Source: Terrimesophilobacter sp036565765
GTDB lineage: Bacteria > Actinomycetota > Actinomycetes > Actinomycetales > Microbacteriaceae
DNA length: 15,650 nucleotides
NCBI RefSeq assembly: GCF_036565765.1
Contig: NZ_DATCXP010000248.1
Direction: 5' to 3' (one strand)
Below are positions 5,644 through 13,120 of the stretch, one piece after another. Each line of letters begins with the position of its first letter. Positions within the stretch are counted from its first letter, which is position 1. Position numbers and translations under genes: made by a program. The notes beneath the pieces are model-generated. The model worked only from the letters and a program-made list of their open reading frames with translations, did not search any database and was not told the origin of the DNA.

Positions 5644-7329
5644 GTGGATGTCATGAACTCAACAGTGTACGAACCCCGCGCGCTCACCCCCGGAACCCTG
5701 CGCGTCATCCCGATCGGCGGCCTCGGTGAGATCGGCCGCAACATGACGATGTTCGAGATCGACGGCAAGATCCTGATCGTCGACTGCGGTGTGCTGTTCC
5801 CGGAGGAGAACCAGCCCGGCGTCGACCTGATCCTTCCCGACTTCGCCCCGGTGCGGAACCGGCTCGACGACGTGCTCGGCATCGTGCTCACGCACGGCCA
5901 CGAGGACCACATCGGCGCGGTGCCCTACCTGCTCCGGCTTCGGCAGGATATCCCGCTCATCGGGTCGAACCTCACGCTCGCGCTCATCGAGGCGAAGCTC
6001 AAGGAGCATCGGATCACCCCGTACACGCTCGCGGTCACCGAGGGTCAGCACGAGAAGCTTGGTCCCTTCGACCTCGAGTTCATCGCCGTGAACCACTCGA
6101 TCCCCGACGCGCTCGCGGTCGCCATCACGACTCGTGCAGGCGTCGTGCTCCACACCGGCGACTTCAAGATGGACCAGCTTCCTCTCGACAACCGCATCAC
6201 CGACCTCCGCGCGTTCGCGCGGCTCGGCGAGGCGGGTGTCGACCTGTTCCTCTCAGACTCGACGAACGCCGACGTTCCCGGCTTCACCGCATCCGAGCGG
6301 GCGATCGGCCCGGTTCTGGAATCGGTCATCGCGAAGGCCCCGCGCCGCGTGATCGTCGCGAGCTTCTCCAGCCATGTCCACCGCGTGCAGCAGGTGCTCG
6401 ACGCCGCGCACGCGAACGGGCGGCGGGTCGCGTTCATGGGACGCTCGATGGTGCGCAACATGACGATCGCTGCCGACCTCGGCTATCTCAGGATTCCGGA
6501 TGGCGTGCTCATCGACACGAAGAAGGCGGCTGACCTGCCGGACGACAGGATCGTCTACATGAGCACGGGCTCGCAGGGCGAGCCGATGGCCGTCCTGGCC
6601 AGGATGGCGAACCTCGAGCACCAGATCGAGGTGGGCAAGGGCGACACCGTCATCCTCGCCTCGAGCCTCATCCCGGGCAACGAGAACGCGGTGTACCGCG
6701 TCATCAACGGCCTGACCAAGCTCGGCGCGACCGTCGTCCACAAGGGCAACGCCAAGGTGCACGTCTCCGGCCACGCGAGCGCGGGGGAACTGCTCTACTG
6801 CTACAACATCATCAAGCCGAGGAACGTGCTCCCGGTGCACGGAGAGTACCGGCACCTCGTGGCGAACCAGCGGCTCGCGATCGACACCGGTATCGCCGAG
6901 GAGAACACCTTCCTCGCCGAGGACGGCACCGTGCTCGATCTGAAGGACGGGGTTGTCGAGGTCGTCGGCCAGCTCGACCTCGGCTACGTGTACGTCGACG
7001 GCTCGACGGTCGGTGAGATCACCGAAGCCGACCTCAAGGACCGCCGCATCCTTGCCGAGGAGGGCTTCATCTCGATCTTCGTGGCGATCGACTCCCAGAC
7101 CGGCAGGGTCATCGTCGGCCCGGAGGTGCAGTCACGCGGCTTCGCGGAGGACGAGGCTGTGTTCGACGATGTCAAGCCGCTCATTGTGCGTGCCCTCGTT
7201 GATGCCGCGGAGAACGGAACGCGCGACACGCATGCGTTCAGCCAGGTCATCCGCCGCACGGTCGGGCGCTGGGTCAACACGCAGCACCGGCGCCGGCCGA
7301 TGATCGTGCCCGTGGTGATCGAGGCGTGA
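5644..7329 (+). CDS. rnj: Ribonuclease J
   Basis: A protein of 561 aa (558 from ATG 5653), the normal size. RNase J is a metallo-beta-lactamase/beta-CASP nuclease with endonuclease and 5'-to-3' exonuclease activity in RNA maturation and decay. The zinc motif HGHEDH is at 84-89 (H84, H86, D88, H89), preceded by the family's N-terminal IPIGGLGEIGRNM. The beta-CASP part includes SSHVHRVQQ and a YMSTGSQGEP stretch, and the late SGHAS and PVHGEYRHL motifs complete the active site. The start is uncertain: GTG 5644 is 11 nt from a GAGAGG and is preferred to ATG 5653, which has no near ribosome site. It follows dapA as in mycobacteria, and an imperfect palindrome directly follows the stop. Confidence 0.95.
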   Translation: MDVMNSTVYEPRALTPGTLRVIPIGGLGEIGRNMTMFEIDGKILIVDCGVLFPEENQPGVDLILPDFAPVRNRLDDVLGIVLTHGHEDHIGAVPYLLRLRQDIPLIGSNLTLALIEAKLKEHRITPYTLAVTEGQHEKLGPFDLEFIAVNHSIPDALAVAITTRAGVVLHTGDFKMDQLPLDNRITDLRAFARLGEAGVDLFLSDSTNADVPGFTASERAIGPVLESVIAKAPRRVIVASFSSHVHRVQQVLDAAHANGRRVAFMGRSMVRNMTIAADLGYLRIPDGVLIDTKKAADLPDDRIVYMSTGSQGEPMAVLARMANLEHQIEVGKGDTVILASSLIPGNENAVYRVINGLTKLGATVVHKGNAKVHVSGHASAGELLYCYNIIKPRNVLPVHGEYRHLVANQRLAIDTGIAEENTFLAEDGTVLDLKDGVVEVVGQLDLGYVYVDGSTVGEITEADLKDRRILAEEGFISIFVAIDSQTGRVIVGPEVQSRGFAEDEAVFDDVKPLIVRALVDAAENGTRDTHAFSQVIRRTVGRWVNTQHRRRPMIVPVVIEA

Positions 7330-7356
7330 CCGCTCCCTGAGCTTGTCGAAGGGCGG
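7330..7356 (+). repeat. REP-like imperfect palindrome after rnj
   Basis: The core CCCTGAGCTTGTCGAAGGG (7335-7353) is an imperfect palindrome of a type I recall as dispersed intergenic repeats in many GC-rich bacterial genomes. Outer CCG/CGG bases extend the stem with a 2-nt bulge. It starts right after the rnj TGA, so it may double as a terminator or mRNA 3' end. Only one copy occurs in this window. Confidence 0.5.
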
Positions 7357-7388
7357 CTCCACCGCGCGGAATCGTTACCGAGGAATCA

Positions 7389-7417
7389 TTGCCTAGGTGA
7401 GTGAGCTCCGCTAGCTT
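7389..7417 (+). promoter_or_regulatory. Promoter of the lipoprotein gene (-35 and -10, leaderless)
   Basis: TTGCCT (7389-7394), a 17-nt spacer and TAGCTT (7412-7417), with ATG 7424 6 nt beyond the -10. This is one of the best-formed sigma-70-type promoters in the window, and it indicates a leaderless transcript. Confidence 0.6.
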
Positions 7418-7423
7418 GTGGGC

Positions 7424-8122
7424 ATGGCGCACTTTCGGGGGATGCTCGGAGTCATAGCCTTCGCGCTCGTCGTGGTGATCTCCGGGTGCGCCCCGGTCCC
7501 GGGAGGTGAGCCATCCGGTGACCCGACTCCGTCCATTGCGTCCGATACTCCGACGCCGACTCCTGAGCCGACGAAGCCGGCGGTGGCTGACCTCCTCCTA
7601 TCTCCGGACGGGCTCGGCCCTCTCCGGGTCGGCGAGACGCCACCGGCGACTGACCCTGCCCTCGACATCCTGGTCTACGACCCGGATTACTGTGCTGAGA
7701 TCCCCGAAGCGTCATCGCCGGGGATGTGGTTGGCGAATTATCCCGTGGAAGCATCGGGACACCGACCGTTCACCGCAGCGTTTCGCAATGGTGCTGACAC
7801 TCTGTCCGTGATCGCGATCTTCTCGCCGGAGATCAGAACGGAGACCGGCATCCATCTCGGCAGCACGAAGGACGAACTCCTGGCGGCCTACCCGGAAGGG
7901 TTCGCGTCCAAGCTGGACAACCACGGGGTCTCGACGGTCTACTCGGTAGCAGGAACTGCCGGTCAACTGCTCATCGAAGTGACGGCAGATGGCATGCCGG
8001 GATACTGGCCGGCGGACGAGCTCAATCGCGTGAACCTGCTCACCGTGATCCCTGCGGATAGTAACCCGTTCGGCGTGGCCGGCGGCGACGCCTACTTCTG
8101 GGGCGAGTGCACAGGCCCCTGA
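7424..8122 (+). CDS. Putative secreted lipoprotein of unknown function
   Basis: A protein of 232 aa. A short charged N-terminus, a hydrophobic core (about residues 7-19) and a lipobox ending ISGC with Cys22 predict a type II signal peptide and a lipid anchor on the outer face of the membrane. A Pro/Thr/Ser-rich spacer follows (about residues 24-50, including TPTPTPEPTKP), as in many actinobacterial lipoproteins. The rest is a compact domain of about 180 residues with two or more Cys (DPDYCAE and the C-terminal WGECTGP), which might form a disulfide. I do not recognise the domain. ATG 7424 is preferred over GTG 7418 because the -10 element ends 6 nt before it. It is convergent with the SDR gene and shares a terminator with it. 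Confidence 0.75.
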   Translation: MAHFRGMLGVIAFALVVVISGCAPVPGGEPSGDPTPSIASDTPTPTPEPTKPAVADLLLSPDGLGPLRVGETPPATDPALDILVYDPDYCAEIPEASSPGMWLANYPVEASGHRPFTAAFRNGADTLSVIAIFSPEIRTETGIHLGSTKDELLAAYPEGFASKLDNHGVSTVYSVAGTAGQLLIEVTADGMPGYWPADELNRVNLLTVIPADSNPFGVAGGDAYFWGECTGP

Positions 8123-8150
8123 CCCGCGCACGGGGAACGACCACCGGGAA

Positions 8151-8187
8151 CGGTATCGGGCCGCGATTCTGTGACGGCCCGATACCG
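8151..8187. terminator. Bidirectional terminator hairpin
   Basis: A perfect 13-bp inverted repeat, CGGTATCGGGCCG (8151-8163) and CGGCCCGATACCG (8175-8187), with an 11-nt loop. It sits between the convergent lipoprotein and SDR stops (8122 and 8194), so it can end transcription from both sides. It lacks a T-tract, which is usual in high-GC Actinobacteria. Confidence 0.8.
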
Positions 8188-8193
8188 GCGAGG

Positions 8194-9030
8194 CTAGCCG
8201 CGTGCCTGGAACTCGGCTGCCGCCTGCGCGGTGGTGGCCGCGAAGCTGCCCTGGGTGACCGCGGTCGCCCCGCCGTCAACCGGGAGCGTCACGCCGGTGA
8301 TGAAGGACGACGAATCGCTCGCGAGGAACACTGCGGCCTCGGCGATGTCCTCTGGACGGCCAACGCGGCCGATCGGCTGGGCAGTCGCGAGGCGTTCGCT
8401 CAGCAGTGCCTCGAACTCCTCCGTCTTCTCGACCGGGATGCCGAAGGAGCGCGCCATGATCGGGGTCATGATGATCCCGGGGGCGATGGCGTTCGACCGG
8501 ATCCCCAGCGGGGCCAGCTCCGCCGTCGCCTGGCGCACGATTCCGACCACCGCGTGCTTGGCGATCGTGTAGCCGAGCGAGGACCATCCGCCCTGGAGTC
8601 CTGCGGCGCTCGCGGTCGAGATGATCGAGCCGCCGGTTCCCTGCTTCTGGAACTGACGGGCGGCATGCTTGTGCCCCGATGCGACGGAGCGGGCCAGGAG
8701 CGCGAGCGTCCGGTCGAAGCCTTCTGCGGTCAGATCGACCATCGCGGCCGGATCCCCTGCAGCGCCTGCATTGTTGAAGATGACGTCGAGCTTGCCGAAC
8801 TTGTCGACGGCTGCGGCGACGAGAGCCTCGACCGCCGCGTCATCCGTGACATCGGTATGGACGTACAGCACCTTGCCATCGTGCTTCTTCTCGAGAGCCG
8901 CCCCGAGGTCGTCCTGGATGTCGGCCACGACGACTTTCGCGCCTTCCGCGACGAAGAGCTCGACGCTGGCCAGGCCGATTCCACTGGTGCCGCCCGTGAT
9001 GATGGCGACCTTGTCGGTGAGCTTGTTCAT
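8194..9030 (-). CDS. Short-chain dehydrogenase/reductase (SDR), glucose-1-dehydrogenase-like
   Basis: A protein of 278 aa of the classical SDR family, NAD(P)-dependent oxidoreductases of alcohols and ketones. TGGTSGIG (12-19) is the cofactor loop, and Asp37 at the end of strand 2 (VVVADIQ) favours NAD(H). NNAG (86-89), Ser141 in STAS, and Tyr154/Lys158 in YTIAK give the S-Y-K catalytic triad, and PGIIMTP follows. The position usually occupied by the tetrad Asn (VNLRG in relatives) reads LLARS, with Leu112. A C-terminal tail of about 20 residues (SFAATTAQAAAEFQ) extends past the usual VDGG end. ATG 9030 overlaps the TetR stop (ATGA), so the two are cotranslated. The substrate is unknown, and TetR control is inferred from the operon. 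Confidence 0.93.
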   Translation of the reverse strand: MNKLTDKVAIITGGTSGIGLASVELFVAEGAKVVVADIQDDLGAALEKKHDGKVLYVHTDVTDDAAVEALVAAAVDKFGKLDVIFNNAGAAGDPAAMVDLTAEGFDRTLALLARSVASGHKHAARQFQKQGTGGSIISTASAAGLQGGWSSLGYTIAKHAVVGIVRQATAELAPLGIRSNAIAPGIIMTPIMARSFGIPVEKTEEFEALLSERLATAQPIGRVGRPEDIAEAAVFLASDSSSFITGVTLPVDGGATAVTQGSFAATTAQAAAEFQARG

Positions 9031-9611
9031 GATGCACTGCCTTTCGTTGGTGGTCTGAAGGGGTTGGAGGTGGCGGCCGAGAGGGCCGCGGGGAAGGTCT
9101 CGAGCGGATCGGTTCCGTCCTCGACCATGATCTCGAGGCACATCAGGATCGCCGCGACGAAGATCGACGCCGCTGTACGTGCCCGCACATTCTCCGGGAG
9201 GACTCCGAGACGCTCGGCGATGGCCGGCCGCACGATGGCGGCCCCGTCGTAGACCGCCTGCAGGAGCACGGCCCACATCCCGGCGTCGCGAAAAACCAGG
9301 GGGTACAGCCGACGGGTCAGTTCCTCCCGCGTTCCTCCGAACGCGTCCTGGAATGCCTTGACGAGCGATTGCTCGATGCCGAGCCCCGTTGACTCCCTGA
9401 TGCTCGCGGCCATGATCGTCGACGACTCGTCGAGGAGCGGCCGGATCGTGTAGCGCTTGTGCGGGAAATGACGGTAAAAGGTGCGCTCGGCGACACCGAT
9501 GCCGGCGGCGATCTCGGCGGCGGTCAGCTGCGTGCTTCCGTGCTCGAGGTAGAGCTGCGCGCAGCGTGCGGAGGCGCGCAGTGCCGCCGCAGCCTGTCGT
9601 TGAGTCGTCAT
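9027..9611 (-). CDS. TetR family transcriptional regulator
   Basis: A protein of 194 aa. The N-terminal helix-turn-helix (about residues 29-50: LTAAEIAAGIGV then AERTFYRHFPHKR) is typical of TetR proteins; the FYRHF motif closes the recognition helix. The C-terminal part is a variable ligand-binding domain, so the inducer cannot be read. It is the first gene of a two-gene operon with the SDR, overlapped by ATGA, and probably represses itself and the SDR. The start ATG 9611 has no ribosome site, but a full promoter ends 6 nt before it and a dyad overlaps that promoter. Confidence 0.93.
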   Translation of the reverse strand: MTTQRQAAAALRASARCAQLYLEHGSTQLTAAEIAAGIGVAERTFYRHFPHKRYTIRPLLDESSTIMAASIRESTGLGIEQSLVKAFQDAFGGTREELTRRLYPLVFRDAGMWAVLLQAVYDGAAIVRPAIAERLGVLPENVRARTAASIFVAAILMCLEIMVEDGTDPLETFPAALSAATSNPFRPPTKGSAS

Positions 9612-9617
9612 GGCTCA

Positions 9618-9646
9618 AGTTTAGCAGAAGTGGCAGAAACTGTCAT
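9618..9646 (-). promoter_or_regulatory. Promoter of tetR-SDR operon (leaderless)
   Basis: On the minus strand: ATGACA (-35, 9646-9641), a 17-nt spacer, and TAAACT (-10, 9623-9618), then 6 nt to ATG 9611. Both hexamers are close to consensus. Confidence 0.65.
9631..9645. promoter_or_regulatory. Candidate TetR operator
   Basis: TGGCAGAAACTGTCA is a near-palindrome (TGGCAG / CTGTCA, 5 of 6 pairs around AAA). It overlaps the -35 and spacer of the tetR promoter, the expected place for autorepression. The regulator-operator match is inference. Confidence 0.5.
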
Positions 9647-9717
9647 TTGTGATTCCTGCTCCGCTCCTGCGGCGAGACACCCGCCGCGGCTTACCCGGGA
9701 ATGGGGGCGCCCGGAAG

Positions 9718-9723
9718 TACCGT
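9718..9723 (+). promoter_or_regulatory. Candidate -10 element of ftsK (leaderless)
   Basis: TACCGT, 7 nt before ATG 9731. No Shine-Dalgarno is present before either this ATG or the upstream ATG 9701, and the -10 lies downstream of 9701, so 9731 is the more likely start. Confidence 0.45.
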
Positions 9724-9730
9724 AGAACGC

Positions 9731-12445
9731 ATGGCTGCGCGCGCTTCATCGACACCGAGCACCAGGTCGACCTCGCGTGCCCGCACGTCGACGACGCGGG
9801 CACGCAGTACTGCCGCGCGCAGACCGGCAGCGCGCAGGAGGCCCGCCGCGGTGCCGGAATCGGGACTGCTCGCCAGGGGCTGGATGTCGCTGGCGCGCGC
9901 GGTGGGCGGAGGGGCCCGCTTGTTCGGCAAGGAGACGCTCGCGAAGGACGAGCTCCGCGACGGGGTGCCGTTCTTCTTTTTCCTGCTCGCGATCGGCGGA
10001 GCCGTCGTCGAGTGGTTCAACCCGAACGACCCGGTGGCGATCGCACTCGACGCCTACACCTTCGGAGGCGTGTTCGGGCGGCTCGCCTTCGCACTTCCCG
10101 TCGTCCTGCTCGTGCTCGCCGTATGGCTGTTCCGGCATCCGTCTTCCGTCAACGACAACGGGCGGATCGGCGTCGGCATGGGCGTGCTCGTCGTCTCGAT
10201 CAGTGCGCTATGCCACGTCTTCGGCGGCCAGCCGGCCTGGGGAGACCCGATCGAAGCCTTCGCCCGCGCGGGTGGAATCGTCGGGTTCGGAGTGGGAGCG
10301 TCACTCATCCTCGTCCTGAGCGTCTGGGTCGCCGTTCCCCTCATCGGCATCGCCCTTCTGCTCTCGCTGTTCATCATCACGAAGACCCCTCCGAACCGCA
10401 TCGGCGACCGCCTGATGGAGCTGTACTCCTACCTGTTCGGGGCCGAGCTGCCGGATCCGGCGGAACGCGCCGCGAAGAAGGGCGGCACCGCGGCATTCGG
10501 GACCTTGGGGGATCTGGGGCTCGAAGCGGAGGATACGAGTGCGCTTCCGTGGTGGCGCCGTAACAAGGTCCAGCGCGAAGACGAACCTGCCTTCGACAGC
10601 CCCGTGCTCGTGCACGCCAGGACCGAGGTCGTCGATCACACCCCCAGGGACGACTTCGGTATCGAGTTGATCGAAGACCTGCTCAAGGCCGAGACCGCGA
10701 TCAAGCGATTCACCGGCGAGATCTCTCCCGCGGCGGCGACCGGGATCCGCGACGATTCCGGCGGGGGCCCGCTCGTTGCGGACCTGCTGCCCGGCTTCTC
10801 CTCGACGGCGTCGGGCAAGGGCAAGGCGGGGGAGTTCAGCGACTCCGCACCGCATCAGCCGACGGCACCGTACCGGCTGCCCGCGGCGTCGACGCTCGTG
10901 CCGGGCACTCCCGCCAAGACGCGCTCGGGGGCGAACGACGAGATCGTGAAGTCGATCACGGACGTGCTCGGCCAGTTCCAGGTCGACGCGACCGTCACCG
11001 GCTTCAGCCGCGGACCGACGGTCACACGCTACGAGATCGAACTCGGGCCGGGTGTCAAGGTCGAGCGGGTGACCGCGCTCAGCAAGAACCTCTCCTATGC
11101 GGTCGCGAGCAACGAGGTGCGCATCCTCTCGCCCATCCCTGGCAGGAGCGCGATCGGCGTCGAGATCCCGAACACGGACCGCGAGATCGTCTCCCTCGGT
11201 GACGTGCTGCGCTCGAAGGCGAGCACCTCGAGCGCTCATCCGATGACGATCGGAGTCGGCAAGGATGTCGAGGGCGGCTTCGTCGTCGCCAACCTCGCGA
11301 AGATGCCCCACCTGCTCGTCGCCGGCTCAACCGGGTCGGGCAAGTCCAGTTTCATCAACTCGATGATCACCTCCCTGCTCATGCGCGCGAAACCGGCAGA
11401 AGTGCGCATGGTGCTCATCGACCCCAAGCGGGTCGAGCTCGCCCACTACGCCGGCGTCCCGCATCTCATCACGCCCATCATCACGAACCCGAAGAAGGCC
11501 GCTGAGGCGCTGTCCTGGGTCGTGAAGGAGATGGACATGCGCTACGACGACCTCGCGAGCTTCGGCTATCGCCACATCGACGACTTCAACGCCGCGATCG
11601 TCGCAGGAGAGATCACACTTCCGGCCGGCAGCGAACGCAAACTCAAGCCCTATCCCTACCTTCTCGTCGTCGTCGACGAGCTCGCCGACCTCATGATGGT
11701 CGCACCGCGCGACGTCGAGGACTCGATCGTGCGCATCACGCAGCTCGCGCGGGCATCCGGCATCCACCTCGTGCTGGCGACCCAGCGGCCGAGCGTCGAC
11801 GTCGTAACCGGCCTGATCAAGGCGAACGTGCCGAGCCGGCTCGCGTTCGCGGTCAGCAGCATGACCGACTCCCGCGTGATCCTCGACCAGCCGGGAGCCG
11901 ACAAGCTCATCGGGCAGGGCGACGCGCTGTTCCTGCCGATGGGAGCGTCGAAGGCCATGCGCGTGCAGGGCGCCTGGGTGACCGAAAGCGAAGTCGCCGC
12001 GGTCGTGAAGCACGTCACGGCGCAGGCGCGTCCGGAATACCGCAAGGATGTCGCAGCAGCGGCCGAGCACAAAGCGGTCGACGGCGACATCGGAGACGAC
12101 CTCGACGTTCTGCTTTCTGCGGCGGAGCTCGTGGTGAGCACGCAGTTCGGCTCGACCTCGATGCTGCAGCGCAAACTCCGGGTCGGATTCGCCAAGGCCG
12201 GGCGCCTCATGGACCTGCTCGAGTCGCGGGAGATCGTCGGTCCGTCCGAGGGGTCGAAGGCACGGGATGTCCTGGTCTCCGCCGAGCAGTTGCCGATGGT
12301 CCTCGCGAAACTCCGCGGGGAGGAAACCGACGACCACCGGGCCGACCGGTACGGGGCGGATCCGGTCGCCGAGTCGACGAGCGGATACGATGAGGTTGAA
12401 GGCTCCTCTGAAGAGGATGCCTGGACGCTGACCGACAGGGAGTAA
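9731..12445 (+). CDS. ftsK: DNA translocase FtsK/SpoIIIE
   Basis: A protein of 904 aa from ATG 9731 (914 from ATG 9701). FtsK is a septal membrane ATPase that pumps chromosome ends clear of the division site. An Arg/Ala/Ser/Thr-rich cytoplasmic tail (about residues 1-75) comes first. Four to five hydrophobic helices follow between about 79 and 217 (FFFFLLAIGG, LPVVLLVLAVWLF, GVLVVSISAL, SLILVLSVWV, ALLLSLFIIT), then a linker. The motor domain has Walker A GSTGSGKS at 532-539 and Walker B LLVVVDELADL near 643-653, with ATQRPSVDVVTG after it. The C-terminal gamma winged helix is visible (STSMLQRKLRVGFAKAGRLM), suggesting sequence-directed translocation. It is the first gene of a tight operon with pgsA 2 nt downstream. 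Confidence 0.96.
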   Translation: MAARASSTPSTRSTSRARTSTTRARSTAARRPAARRRPAAVPESGLLARGWMSLARAVGGGARLFGKETLAKDELRDGVPFFFFLLAIGGAVVEWFNPNDPVAIALDAYTFGGVFGRLAFALPVVLLVLAVWLFRHPSSVNDNGRIGVGMGVLVVSISALCHVFGGQPAWGDPIEAFARAGGIVGFGVGASLILVLSVWVAVPLIGIALLLSLFIITKTPPNRIGDRLMELYSYLFGAELPDPAERAAKKGGTAAFGTLGDLGLEAEDTSALPWWRRNKVQREDEPAFDSPVLVHARTEVVDHTPRDDFGIELIEDLLKAETAIKRFTGEISPAAATGIRDDSGGGPLVADLLPGFSSTASGKGKAGEFSDSAPHQPTAPYRLPAASTLVPGTPAKTRSGANDEIVKSITDVLGQFQVDATVTGFSRGPTVTRYEIELGPGVKVERVTALSKNLSYAVASNEVRILSPIPGRSAIGVEIPNTDREIVSLGDVLRSKASTSSAHPMTIGVGKDVEGGFVVANLAKMPHLLVAGSTGSGKSSFINSMITSLLMRAKPAEVRMVLIDPKRVELAHYAGVPHLITPIITNPKKAAEALSWVVKEMDMRYDDLASFGYRHIDDFNAAIVAGEITLPAGSERKLKPYPYLLVVVDELADLMMVAPRDVEDSIVRITQLARASGIHLVLATQRPSVDVVTGLIKANVPSRLAFAVSSMTDSRVILDQPGADKLIGQGDALFLPMGASKAMRVQGAWVTESEVAAVVKHVTAQARPEYRKDVAAAAEHKAVDGDIGDDLDVLLSAAELVVSTQFGSTSMLQRKLRVGFAKAGRLMDLLESREIVGPSEGSKARDVLVSAEQLPMVLAKLRGEETDDHRADRYGADPVAESTSGYDEVEGSSEEDAWTLTDRE

Positions 12446-12447
12446 CG

Positions 12448-13119
12448 GTGGCACTCCCCGAAACACCCGCCTCACCGGAGGCGGGCCGCTCGAACCAGGG
12501 CCGCTCGAACCCCCTGCGCGGCCGGGTGGCACGCAGCGGCGACAGTCCGGCGAGCACCGGGAACGTCGCGAACATCATCACGGTGGCACGCATCCTGCTC
12601 GCCCCGCTGTTCATCTGGCTGCTGTTCGCCGACCACCACGAGTTCGGCCCCCTGCGCTACCTCGCTGCCGCGTTGTTCATCCTCGCGATCGTCACCGACA
12701 GCGTCGACGGACTGCTCGCCCGCCGGCAGAACCTCGTGACCGATTTCGGCAAGATCCTCGATCCGATCGCCGACAAGGTGCTCATCGGCGGGGCGCTCGT
12801 CGTGCTCTCGCTGCTCGGCGAACTGTGGTGGTGGGTGACGATCGTGATCCTCGTGCGGGAGTTCGGGATCACCGCGTTCCGGCTCGCCGTCGTGCGCAGA
12901 AGGGTCATCCCGGCAAGCCGCGGCGGCAAGCTCAAGACGATCGTCCAGGCGATCGCGATCTCGTTCTTCCTCGTTCCGCTCTGGCAGTTCCTCGGAGAGT
13001 GGATGCACTGGTTCAACGCGGCGCTCATGGGCATCGCCCTGGTGTTCACGGTGGTCACCGGCGTCGACTACCTGGTCAAGGCATACCGTCACGGTCGCCC
13101 CTCTCCCTCAAGCGATTGA
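12448..13119 (+). CDS. pgsA: CDP-diacylglycerol--glycerol-3-phosphate 3-phosphatidyltransferase
   Basis: A protein of 223 aa of the CDP-alcohol phosphatidyltransferase family. The eight-residue signature D(x2)DG(x2)AR(x8)G(x3)D(x3)D is complete (D84, D87, G88, A91, R92, G101, D105, D109) and holds two metals in the membrane active site. Several hydrophobic helices follow. A disordered polar tail of about 38 residues precedes the first helix. The gene's place after ftsK matches mycobacterial pgsA3, so phosphatidylglycerol-phosphate synthesis is the best call; other alcohol acceptors cannot be excluded. The start is GTG 12448, 2 nt after the ftsK stop, with AGGGAG at 12437-12442. Confidence 0.9.
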   Translation: MALPETPASPEAGRSNQGRSNPLRGRVARSGDSPASTGNVANIITVARILLAPLFIWLLFADHHEFGPLRYLAAALFILAIVTDSVDGLLARRQNLVTDFGKILDPIADKVLIGGALVVLSLLGELWWWVTIVILVREFGITAFRLAVVRRRVIPASRGGKLKTIVQAIAISFFLVPLWQFLGEWMHWFNAALMGIALVFTVVTGVDYLVKAYRHGRPSPSSD

Positions 13120-13120
13120 G

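Noticed and set aside
9031..9618. Upstream extension of the SDR frame through tetR (474 codons), suggesting a fusion
   Set aside because: The extension is an out-of-frame reading of tetR rich in Arg. The SDR fold begins at ATG 9030, which overlaps the tetR stop by ATGA.
9701..9730. ATG 9701 as the ftsK start
   Set aside because: No ribosome site or -10 precedes it, and the best -10 (9718-9723) lies downstream of it. It cannot be excluded without 5'-end data.
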